From the NCBI RefSeq assembly GCF_905207935.1, contig NZ_CAJLNI010000025.1, positions 1-17,979 on the forward strand: 17,979 nt of DNA, given 5' to 3'. The notes below the pieces were generated by a model. The model saw nothing but the letters and a program-made list of their open reading frames with translations. It was not told where the DNA came from and did not search any database. Position 1 is the stretch's first letter; each line of letters starts with the position of its first letter. Shown piece by piece: positions 1 through 5,655 of the stretch. Both the position numbers and the translations under genes were made by a program. This stretch comes from an uncultured Haemophilus sp. Its GTDB lineage: Bacteria; Pseudomonadota; Gammaproteobacteria; Enterobacterales; Pasteurellaceae.

Positions 1-568
1 ATATTTCACCATTCATCAAAACAGAACGTAATGCTAAAACGTGATCAGAGGTTTTTCCGTATTGTAATGAGCCTTGACCAGATGCGTCAGTATTAATCAT
101 CCCACCGAGGGTTGCTCGATTACTGGTGGAGAGTTCTGGCGCAAAGAATAAGCCGTGAGGTTTTAAAAATTGGTTTAGTTGGTCTTTTACTACACCTGCT
201 TGAGCGCGAACCCAACGTTCTTCTATATTAAGCTCTAAAATGCCTGTCATGTGGCGAGAGAGATCCACAATAATATTATTATTAATAGATTGCCCATTCG
301 TGCCCGTACCGCCACCGCGAGGCGTAAAGGTTAGATGAAGGTATTTCTCTTTATTTGCTAATTTAGTGATGCGTACCACATCTGCAACAGATTTAGGGAA
401 CAAAATAGCCTGTGGAAGTTGTTGATAGACGCTGTTATCTGTCGCAAGACTTAAACGGTCGGCATAATTTGAGGCAATATCACCTTCAAAATGCTGTTTT
501 TGGAGTTCGCTAAGATAATCACTTACCACATTATTAAGTTGTGGCACATTAGAAAGACGGGGCAACAT
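1..568 (-). CDS. ydiJ: FAD-binding oxidase, YdiJ family (5' part, cut by window edge)
   Basis: The N-terminal 189 codons are present; the rest lies left of the window. The protein opens MLPRLSNVPQ and contains a PCMH-type FAD-binding domain: ADRLSLATDNS near residues 36-46, FPKS at 57-60, the phosphate-binding loop PRGGGTGTNGQ at 83-93, and LGGMINTDASGQGS at about 154-167. Family members are large (about 1000 residues), membrane-associated flavoproteins that join a D-lactate-dehydrogenase-like FAD module to a C-terminal FeS module; the E. coli homologue has been linked to oxidation of D-2-hydroxy acids. Only the FAD half is visible here, so substrate cannot be judged. The ATG at 568 gives the usual N terminus; a GTG four codons upstream is possible but has no ribosome site. 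It is transcribed away from ompA. Confidence 0.88.
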   Translation of the reverse strand, partial: MLPRLSNVPQLNNVVSDYLSELQKQHFEGDIASNYADRLSLATDNSVYQQLPQAILFPKSVADVVRITKLANKEKYLHLTFTPRGGGTGTNGQSINNNIIVDLSRHMTGILELNIEERWVRAQAGVVKDQLNQFLKPHGLFFAPELSTSNRATLGGMINTDASGQGSLQYGKTSDHVLALRSVLMNGEI

Positions 569-667
569 AAAATCACTCACATATAAATAGAGAAGAAAGT
601 GAATTTGATGATATATGAAGCTCAAAAAAAAGTCGATTTCAACAAAAGATATTTTTTGTTAGAATAG

Positions 668-696
668 AAATCGGGTTAAAAAGTAACCCGATTTTT
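668..696 (+). terminator. Isolated rho-independent terminator-like hairpin
   Basis: AAATCGGGTTA (668-678) pairs perfectly over 11 bases with TAACCCGATTT (684-694) across an AAAAG loop, followed by more T residues, so the tail is correct for plus-strand transcription. No plus-strand gene precedes it in the window. It may stop antisense transcription coming from within ydiJ, end a very short RNA, or act in a long ompA leader. Confidence 0.6.
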
Positions 697-759
697 GTGA
701 ACAAATGTTCATTTTAGGGGTTGTTTGTCTATAAAATAACCAAAAAGGGCAAAAAAAGT

Positions 760-787
760 TTGATCTTTGATGTTTTTATAGGATAAT
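760..787 (+). promoter_or_regulatory. Predicted sigma70 promoter of ompA
   Basis: The -35 is TTGATC (760-765) and the -10 is GATAAT (782-787), with a 16-base spacer. The predicted start is near 794, which gives a leader of about 175 bases. A second AT-rich candidate (TATAAA at 730-735) lies upstream, so more than one start is possible. Confidence 0.5.
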
Positions 788-803
788 AACCATACTTTTG
801 AAC

Positions 804-828
804 GTTCCTTTGGCTATGGCAAAGGAAT
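804..828 (+). promoter_or_regulatory. 5' stem-loop in the ompA mRNA leader
   Basis: TTCCTTTG (805-812) pairs with CAAAGGAA (820-827) across a 7-base loop, with a possible closing G-U pair. It starts about 11 bases after the predicted transcript start. A second possible stem, GAATTTG (825-831) with CAAATTC (near 855-861), overlaps its end. In E. coli a 5' stem-loop in the ompA leader prolongs mRNA life; a similar role here is inference. Confidence 0.45.
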
Positions 829-967
829 TGAATTTGTCAAAAGGATAAGTTAGGGCAAATTCAAAACCCTAGTTAAGCAACGTTTAGAGTGTTTCTTTTT
901 TATAAAGTTCACAATAAACAAGGAAACTTTTCTTATTAATAACGATGACTAAATAGAGGACATCAAA

Positions 968-2041
968 ATGAAAAAAACTGCAATCGCATTAGTCGTTGCT
1001 GGTTTAGCAGCAGCTTCAGTAGCTCAAGCAGCTCCACAAGAAAATACTTTCTATGCAGGTGCTAAAGTTGGTCAAGCATCTTTTCATGATGGTATCAAAG
1101 ACAACTTAGGTTCTTATCACCGTAACTCTGTTACTTACGGTGTGTTTGGTGGTTACCAAATCTTAAACCGTGATAACTTAGGTTTAGCGGTAGAATTAGG
1201 CTATGATGACTTTGGTCGTGTTAAAGGTCGTGATTTAGGTAAAACTGACTTCAAACACACTAACCACGGTGCTCACTTAAGCTTTAAAGGTAGCTACAAT
1301 CTTGGTGGTTTAACTTCTGCTTTAGAAGGCTTAGATGTTTATGGTCGTGCAGGCGTAGCATTAGTTCGTTCAGACTACAAATTCTATGATGTAACAAACG
1401 GTGGTGCTCGTATCCACGATGCTGGTCGTCATAGTTTACGTACTTCTGGTATGTTCGCAGCAGGTGTTGAATATGCATTACCATCATTACCAGAGTTAGC
1501 ATTACGTTTAGAATATCAATGGTTAACTCGCGTGGGTAAATTACGTACTGAAGATCGTCCAAATAGCTCAGTAGACTACAACCCATGGATCGGTTCTATC
1601 AACGCTGGTTTATCTTACCGTTTCGGTCAAGGTGCTGCTCCAGTTGTTGCACCTGAAGTTGTAAGCAAAACTTTCAACTTAAGCTCTGATGTAACTTTCG
1701 CTTTCGGTAAAGCTAACTTAAAACCACAAGCTAAAGCAACTTTAGACGGTATCTATGGTGAAATCGCTCAAATCAACAACGCTAACGTAGCTGTTGCTGG
1801 TTATACTGACCGTATCGGTAAAGATGCACCAAACGTTAAATTATCACAACGTCGTGCAGACTCTGTAGCTAACTACTTAGTAGCTAAAGGTGTTCCAGCT
1901 CAAAGCATCTCTGCAGTTGGTCACGGTAAAGCTAACCCAGTTACAGGTTCTACTTGTGACGCGGTTAAAGGTCGTAAAGCGCTTATCGCTTGTTTAGCAC
2001 CAGACCGTCGTGTTGAAATCGCAGTTAACGGTACTAAATAA
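968..2041 (+). CDS. ompA: Outer membrane protein OmpA (P5 family)
   Basis: A two-domain outer-membrane porin-like protein of 357 residues, matching the roughly 350 of Haemophilus P5. Residues 1-21 form a signal peptide cut after AQA. An eight-strand beta-barrel follows (about 24-220) with aromatic strands such as YGVFGGYQIL and AGLSYRFG; the loops near 38-50 and 140-158 are those that vary between strains. After an AAPVVAPE linker comes the OmpA C-terminal peptidoglycan-binding domain (about 232-357), with the diaminopimelate-binding residues D281 (in GYTDRIG) and R296, and the C330/C342 pair that forms a disulfide in this family. Codon choice is strongly biased, as expected for an abundant protein. 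The start is supported by GAGGA at 956-960. P5 is known as an adhesin and complement-regulator ligand. Confidence 0.96.
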   Translation: MKKTAIALVVAGLAAASVAQAAPQENTFYAGAKVGQASFHDGIKDNLGSYHRNSVTYGVFGGYQILNRDNLGLAVELGYDDFGRVKGRDLGKTDFKHTNHGAHLSFKGSYNLGGLTSALEGLDVYGRAGVALVRSDYKFYDVTNGGARIHDAGRHSLRTSGMFAAGVEYALPSLPELALRLEYQWLTRVGKLRTEDRPNSSVDYNPWIGSINAGLSYRFGQGAAPVVAPEVVSKTFNLSSDVTFAFGKANLKPQAKATLDGIYGEIAQINNANVAVAGYTDRIGKDAPNVKLSQRRADSVANYLVAKGVPAQSISAVGHGKANPVTGSTCDAVKGRKALIACLAPDRRVEIAVNGTK

Positions 2042-2076
2042 TTTTATTTAGTTATCCATTAACGGATTAACATTAG

Positions 2077-2104
2077 AAGACCTAAACTTCGGTTTAGGTC
2101 TTTT
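2077..2104 (+). terminator. Rho-independent terminator of ompA
   Basis: AAGACCTAAAC (2077-2087) pairs with GTTTAGGTCTT (2092-2102) around a TTCG tetraloop closed by C-G, an especially stable loop, followed by an interrupted T tract. It separates the highly expressed ompA from lemA. Confidence 0.9.
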
Positions 2105-2142
2105 CTTATATAAATTAAACCTATAAGTGAAGGAATTTTTGA

Positions 2143-2724
2143 ATGAAAAAGTGGATTATCTTGATTATTATCGCCGTTGCTGCAGGTTTTGGCTTAATGT
2201 CTAGCTACAATGGCTTAGTAAAAGCAGAAACTGAAATTGATTCTGTTTGGGCAAATGTTGAATCATCTTATCAACGTCGTGCTGATTTAATTCCAAACTT
2301 AGTGAATACTGTAAAAGGTCAAGCTAATTTTGAACAACAGACATTAACCAATGTAATCGAAGCGCGTGCAAAAGCGACACAAACTAAAATTGATCCGTCT
2401 AATTTAACGGAAGAACAATTAAACGAATTCCAACAAAACCAAAATCAAGTAGGTTCAGCATTATCTCGTTTACTTGTTACTGTAGAACAATACCCACAAT
2501 TAAAAGCGAATGAAGGTTTTATGAACTTACAAGCGCAACTTGAAGGTACAGAAAACCGTATCAATGTCGCTCGTAATAAATTTAATGAAGCAGCGCGTAT
2601 TTATAATGAAAAAGTACGTCAATTCCCAACTAAATTAGCGGCAATGATTTTTGGTTTTAAAGCTAAACCTTACTTTAAATCAGCTGCAGGCGCTGAAAAT
2701 GCACCAACTGTAAACTTTAACTAA
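2143..2724 (+). CDS. lemA: LemA family membrane-anchored protein
   Basis: The 193-residue product matches LemA in length and layout. Residues 4-20 form one N-terminal membrane segment (WIILIIIAVAAGFGL). The family core follows: YNGLVKAETEIDSVWANVE, then the signature RRADLIPNLVNTVKG, then long amphipathic helices with NRINVARNKFNEAARIYN, ending in a short C terminus after KPYF. LemA proteins are anchored by the N terminus; their molecular function is not settled, although they commonly sit beside TPM-domain genes, exactly as here. AAGGAA at 2130-2135 supports the start. No strong promoter is visible between the ompA terminator and this gene, so transcription may come from a weak local promoter or from ompA read-through. 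Confidence 0.92.
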   Translation: MKKWIILIIIAVAAGFGLMSSYNGLVKAETEIDSVWANVESSYQRRADLIPNLVNTVKGQANFEQQTLTNVIEARAKATQTKIDPSNLTEEQLNEFQQNQNQVGSALSRLLVTVEQYPQLKANEGFMNLQAQLEGTENRINVARNKFNEAARIYNEKVRQFPTKLAAMIFGFKAKPYFKSAAGAENAPTVNFN

Positions 2725-2733
2725 GGTTTATCT

Positions 2734-3183
2734 ATGCCATTCTTTTCCAGAATTCCGGTAGATAAAAAGCAAATCGAGGCGGCGATTAGTCGCCTCGAAA
2801 GCTTAAGTTCGGCTGAGTTACGTGTTTATATTGAACGCAAAGTACCAAAGGCTTCAGCACAATTGTCAGCAATGGAACGTGCTTTAGAAGTGTTTGATGA
2901 ACTGGAAATGCATAAAACAGCGGCACAAAATGCCGTGTTGATTTATGTGGGATATAAAAATCATCTCTGTGCAATCGTAGGTGATAAAGGCATTCATCAA
3001 TTTGTTGATGTGGCTTATTGGCAGTTACAATGCGATTTAATGATTGAGCAGTTTAAACAAAAAGCTTATACACAAGGCATTGTGGATGCGATTGATCGTA
3101 TCAGTGATATTTTATCTCGCCATTTCCCTATTCAGCCTGATGATGTGAATGAATTATCTAATGAGGTAATTATTAATGGCTAA
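2734..3183 (+). CDS. TPM-domain protein, short soluble form
   Basis: A 149-residue protein with no signal peptide or membrane segment, so probably cytoplasmic. It carries a TPM-type fold: an N-terminal helix (residues 10-24), then SSAELRVYIER, AVLIYVGYKNHLCAIVGDKGIHQF in the centre (about 67-90), and a helical C-terminal half ending in HFPIQPDDVNELSNEV. The pattern matches the small TPM partner that often lies between lemA and a larger YgcG-like gene. The gene begins 9 bases after lemA and overlaps the next gene by 8 bases, which points to coupled translation. TPM domains have been described as acid phosphatases in the plant TLP18.3 line, but activity in bacterial members is not established and none is claimed here. 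Confidence 0.8.
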   Translation: MPFFSRIPVDKKQIEAAISRLESLSSAELRVYIERKVPKASAQLSAMERALEVFDELEMHKTAAQNAVLIYVGYKNHLCAIVGDKGIHQFVDVAYWQLQCDLMIEQFKQKAYTQGIVDAIDRISDILSRHFPIQPDDVNELSNEVIING

Positions 3184-3976
3184 GCTTTTATCTTTTATGA
3201 AAAGTGCGGTTATTTTTAGCCTTGTTTTTTTTGCTCAAATGGTTGCTGCGGCAGAGTTTCCGCCTGCACCAAATCCTTTCCATTACATAAACGATTACAC
3301 CAACACACTTTCATCAGAACATAAGCAAATTTTAGAAAATAAACTGATTGCTTATAGTAAAGAAACGAGTTCACAAATCGCTGTTGTTTTGGTTCCTACA
3401 ACCGGCGAATATGAAATTGCTGATTATACCTTTGCGTTAGGTGATAAGTGGGGCATTGGACGTAAAAATCTGAACAATGGCGTGTTGATGCTGATTGCGA
3501 AGGATGATCGCAAAGTCTTTATCGCAACAGGGCAAGGTTTAGAAGGTGTATTGCCGGATGCTTTTTTATCGCAAGTCATCCGTTCGGCAATTTTGCCACA
3601 ATTTAAACAAGGTCAATATGCCCAAGGTATTAATGATGGCTTAAACCAAATTATTGCGGCAAGTAAAGGCGAGTTTGATGCGGCACAAGTTGAAGAAGAT
3701 GCGTTCGATAAGTACATCCCATTCTTAATGGTATTGGCATTTATTGCTATTGTATTATTTGGTGAATTCCAATATCACAAAGATGAAGTATATATTAGCC
3801 CGAATCAACGTGACCAACTGAATAAAATCATTCGTCAAAGTACGATTTCTCGTCGCCGTGGTGGCGGTTCCGGTTTCGGAGGCGGATTTGGTGGAGGCTT
3901 CGGTGGCGGTGGTTCTTCCGGTGGTGGCTTTGGTGGCGGTGGCTTTGGCGGCGGCGGAGCTGGTGGAAGTTGGTAA
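3176..3976 (+). CDS. TPM-domain membrane protein with Gly-rich tail, YgcG-like
   Basis: A 266-residue protein. A signal peptide occupies about residues 1-26 (AVIFSLVFFAQMVAAA). The exported TPM domain (about 30-175) opens with NDYTNTLSSEHKQILENKL and contains SSQIAVVLVPTTGEY, DKWGIGRKNLNNGVLMLIA and the conserved RKVFIATGQGLEGVLPD segment. A membrane helix follows at about 180-197, then a basic RRR at 226-228 and a 38-residue tail of almost only Gly, Ser and Phe ending in Trp. Basic residues after the helix suggest the tail faces the cytoplasm, with TPM in the periplasm. It is the last gene of the lemA cassette. The ATG at 3176 lies inside the end of the preceding gene. Confidence 0.85.
   Translation: MAKLLSFMKSAVIFSLVFFAQMVAAAEFPPAPNPFHYINDYTNTLSSEHKQILENKLIAYSKETSSQIAVVLVPTTGEYEIADYTFALGDKWGIGRKNLNNGVLMLIAKDDRKVFIATGQGLEGVLPDAFLSQVIRSAILPQFKQGQYAQGINDGLNQIIAASKGEFDAAQVEEDAFDKYIPFLMVLAFIAIVLFGEFQYHKDEVYISPNQRDQLNKIIRQSTISRRRGGGSGFGGGFGGGFGGGGSSGGGFGGGGFGGGGAGGSW
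3202..3210 (+). repeat. DNA uptake signal core
   Basis: Perfect AAGTGCGGT followed by a T-rich arm, read as S-A-V inside the signal peptide of the second TPM protein. It is the first perfect copy in the window. Confidence 0.9.
3860..3973 (+). repeat. Gly-codon repeat tract in the TPM gene
   Basis: About 114 bases of GGN codons mixed with TTC/TTT and TCC codons encode repeated GGGF/GGFG units. It is by far the most G-rich stretch of the window and is made of imperfect 12-15 base units such as GGTGGCGGTGGCTTT, so its length could change by slippage in frame. Confidence 0.75.
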
Positions 3977-3985
3977 GACCAAGTC

Positions 3986-4015
3986 TTTCACTCAGGTTCT
4001 ATCTTATGCTAGAAT
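3986..4015 (+). promoter_or_regulatory. Predicted promoter of grxD (extended -10)
   Basis: TAGAAT at 4010-4015 is preceded by TGC, forming an extended -10. A weak -35, TTTCAC, lies at 3986-3991 with an 18-base spacer. The predicted start is near 4022, about 30 bases before grxD. Confidence 0.55.
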
Positions 4016-4051
4016 AGCGCCCTATTCATATTTATTTGAACAAGGAACATT

Positions 4052-4378
4052 ATGGAAACGTTAGACAAAATCAAAAAACAAATCGCTGAAAACCCAATTT
4101 TAATTTACATGAAAGGTTCACCAAAATTACCTTCTTGTGGTTTCTCTGCGCGTGCATCTGAAGCATTAATGAATTGCAAAGTGCCTTTCGGCTATGTTGA
4201 TATTCTTCAACACCCAGATATTCGTGCTGAATTGCCGGCTTATGCAAACTGGCCAACTTTCCCACAATTATGGGTAGAAGGTGAGTTAATTGGTGGTTGT
4301 GATATTATTTTAGAAATGTATCAAGCTGGCGAACTTCAAACTTTATTAAGCGAAGTAGCGGCTAAACATCAAGCTTAA
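4052..4378 (+). CDS. grxD: Monothiol glutaredoxin Grx4 (CGFS type)
   Basis: The 108-residue product is a full-length CGFS glutaredoxin. The active-site C29-G30-F31-S32 lies in KLPSCGFSARA, preceded by the glutathione-contacting lysine in YMKGSP (residues 19-24), followed by the cis-proline loop WPTFPQLWVEGELIGGCD (about 67-84). Proteins of this class bind a [2Fe-2S] cluster between two subunits with glutathione and deliver or store iron-sulfur clusters in the cytoplasm, often with BolA-like partners. Its own extended -10 promoter and terminator make it a single-gene unit. AAGGAA at 4042-4047 fixes the start. Confidence 0.95.
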   Translation: METLDKIKKQIAENPILIYMKGSPKLPSCGFSARASEALMNCKVPFGYVDILQHPDIRAELPAYANWPTFPQLWVEGELIGGCDIILEMYQAGELQTLLSEVAAKHQA

Positions 4379-4400
4379 TTGACGATAGATTACCAAGATA

Positions 4401-4427
4401 AACCTGCTTTTTAGCAGGTTTTCTTTT
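4401..4427 (+). terminator. Rho-independent terminator of grxD
   Basis: AACCTGCT (4401-4408) pairs with AGCAGGTT (4413-4420) across a TTTT loop, followed by TTCTTTT. It lies 22 bases past the grxD stop. Confidence 0.9.
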
Positions 4428-4454
4428 GCTCAAAAAATGATAAACCAGATATAA

Positions 4455-4476
4455 AAGTGTGATCGGATTAACATTT
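4455..4476 (+). promoter_or_regulatory. Predicted CRP (CRP-N type) site upstream of the thi operon
   Basis: TGTGA (4458-4462), six bases, then TAACA (4469-4473) matches the TGTGA-N6-TCACA consensus at 9 of 10 core positions, with A-rich and T-rich flanks. Its centre (4465.5) lies about 61 bases before the predicted start near 4526-4527, the usual spacing for a class I activator site. Confidence 0.45.
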
Positions 4477-4490
4477 TTAAATGAAATAAC

Positions 4491-4519
4491 TTGTTGATAA
4501 AATTCCCTTACGTTAGACT
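4491..4519 (+). promoter_or_regulatory. Predicted sigma70 promoter of the thi operon
   Basis: TTGTTG (4491-4496) and TAGACT (4514-4519) are 17 bases apart. The predicted start near 4526 lies just before the first riboswitch helix at 4529, so the whole aptamer would be transcribed. Confidence 0.6.
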
Positions 4520-4528
4520 ACATCGCAC

Positions 4529-4604
4529 TTAGTCGGGGTGCCAATATTAATGGCTGAGAAACACCCGTGAACCTGAAACAGATAATGCTGGCGTAGGAAA
4601 CTAA
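4529..4604 (+). ncRNA. TPP riboswitch aptamer (THI element)
   Basis: The outer helix P1 forms between TTAGT (4529-4533) and ACTAA (4600-4604). Between them are the hallmark segments: GGGGTGCC (4535-4542), a short P3, CTGAGA (4554-4559) which recognises the pyrimidine of TPP, ACACCCGTGAACCTGA, and GATAATGCTGGCGTAGG (4581-4597) which binds the pyrophosphate side. The short P3 is typical of the compact bacterial form. It sits in front of thiBPQ, the TPP/thiamine importer, so excess TPP should shut the operon off. Confidence 0.96.
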
Positions 4605-4610
4605 TCATCT

Positions 4611-4654
4611 CATTATGCTGTTTCGTTATGCAAAAATAAGGAGAACGCATAATG
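4611..4654 (+). promoter_or_regulatory. Riboswitch expression platform over the thiB start
   Basis: CATTATGC (4611-4618) is a perfect 8-base complement of GCATAATG (4647-4654), which contains the thiB start codon. A second segment, CGTTATGC (4624-4631), can pair with the same target with one G-U pair. Either helix loops out or occludes the ribosome site AAGGAG (4638-4643). There is no terminator with a T tract, so control is predicted at translation initiation. Confidence 0.6.
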
Positions 4655-5650
4655 AACAAAACGCTTCCCATTTTAACCGCACTTTTTACCGCTTCCGCTT
4701 TCGCACAAGCTGCTCCTCAAACATTAGATGTTTATACTTATGATTCATTTAGTGCTGATTGGAGTGCTGGACCAAAAGTAAAAGCAGCTTTTGAACAACA
4801 ATTCCCGCAATGTAAGCTGAATTATGTGGCTTTTGACAATAATGGCACTTTGTTTAACCGTGTTCGTCTAGAGGGTAAAAAAATTAAGGCGGATGTAGTG
4901 CTCGGTTTAGATAGTTATCAAATTGAGGATGCACAAAAACTCAATATTTTTGAGCCAAATAAAGTGGATTTAAGCCAGTTACGTTTACCAATTAAATGGG
5001 AAAACCACACGTTCTTACCATTCGATTATGCACAATACGCGTTTATTTATGATAAAAATAAACTGACTAATCCACCAAAGAGCTTAAAAGAATTAGTTGA
5101 GCGTCAAGATCTTAAAGTGTTATATCAAGATCCGCGTACAAGCAGTATTGGACGTGGTTTATTACTTTGGATGAATGTAGTTTATCCAGAAGCAGATGTC
5201 GCAAATGCCTGGAAGACCCTTTCTAAACATACGGTCACGGTCACCAAAGGTTGGACTGAGTCTTATGGGGCCTTCTTAAAAGGCGAAGGTGATCTGGTTT
5301 TAAGCGTCAATACTTCACCGATTTACCATATTCTTTCTGAACAAAAAGACAATTATGTGGCAACGGAATTTGCAGAGGGGAGCGTATTACAAGTTGAAGT
5401 CGCGGCAAAAGTCGCTAACCGTAATAATGCCTGTGCTGATGAGTTTCTAGGATTCTTACTTTCACCGCAAGCTCAAGTGGATATTGCCAAAAATAATGTG
5501 ATGTTACCCGTGGTAGAGACCAATATCGAAAGTCATATTGATGCGCTTAATTCTCGCGCAAAATCAATGCGTATTTTAGATACCACAACGGTGACAAGTG
5601 AGCAGCTTAAAGGCTGGATCAATCAATGGCAAAAAGCTTTATCTAAGTAG
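4652..5650 (+). CDS. thiB: Thiamine/TPP ABC transporter, periplasmic binding protein
   Basis: The 332-residue product matches ThiB (TbpA). Residues 1-20 form a signal peptide ending AQA. The mature part begins LDVYTYDSFSADW and holds family segments KADVVLGLDSYQIEDA (about 79-94), DPRTSSIGRGLLLWMN (about 158-173), TVTKGWTESYGAFLKGEGDLVLSVNTSP, and the periplasmic-binding-protein C-terminal region with FLGFLLSPQAQ. It captures thiamine, thiamine monophosphate and TPP in the periplasm and passes them to ThiPQ. AAGGAG is 8 bases before the ATG. A DNA uptake signal lies within the signal-peptide codons. The gene follows the TPP riboswitch directly, which agrees with its identity. Confidence 0.97.
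   Translation: MNKTLPILTALFTASAFAQAAPQTLDVYTYDSFSADWSAGPKVKAAFEQQFPQCKLNYVAFDNNGTLFNRVRLEGKKIKADVVLGLDSYQIEDAQKLNIFEPNKVDLSQLRLPIKWENHTFLPFDYAQYAFIYDKNKLTNPPKSLKELVERQDLKVLYQDPRTSSIGRGLLLWMNVVYPEADVANAWKTLSKHTVTVTKGWTESYGAFLKGEGDLVLSVNTSPIYHILSEQKDNYVATEFAEGSVLQVEVAAKVANRNNACADEFLGFLLSPQAQVDIAKNNVMLPVVETNIESHIDALNSRAKSMRILDTTTVTSEQLKGWINQWQKALSK
4676..4684 (-). repeat. DNA uptake signal core
   Basis: Perfect ACCGCACTT on the plus strand, read as T-A-L in the ThiB signal peptide. Confidence 0.9.
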
Positions 5651-5655
5651 TATTA

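Larger units (their letters stand above)
569..967. other. Divergent intergenic region between ydiJ and ompA
   Basis: This 399-base gap has no convincing gene. It holds a possible minus-strand ydiJ promoter (TTGAAA at 642-637, with only poor -10 matches near 612-619), an isolated terminator-like hairpin (668-696), a 14-base palindrome TGAACAAATGTTCA at 698-711, the predicted ompA promoter (760-787) and a roughly 175-base ompA leader that can fold. The palindrome has no regulator I can name. Confidence 0.7.

Noticed and set aside
694..713. TGTGAACAAATGTTCA as a CRP site for ompA
   Set aside because: The left half is perfect but the right half (GTTCA) matches TCACA at only two positions; kept only as an unexplained palindrome.
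1284..1586. Open frame of about 100 codons opposite ompA
   Set aside because: It lies fully within ompA on the other strand, has no domain or ribosome site, and is explained by the biased codon use of ompA.
3858..4064. Open frame over the Gly tail and the grxD promoter
   Set aside because: It is the Val/Ala-rich shifted reading of the Gly-codon tract running on into non-coding DNA; no ribosome site or family similarity.
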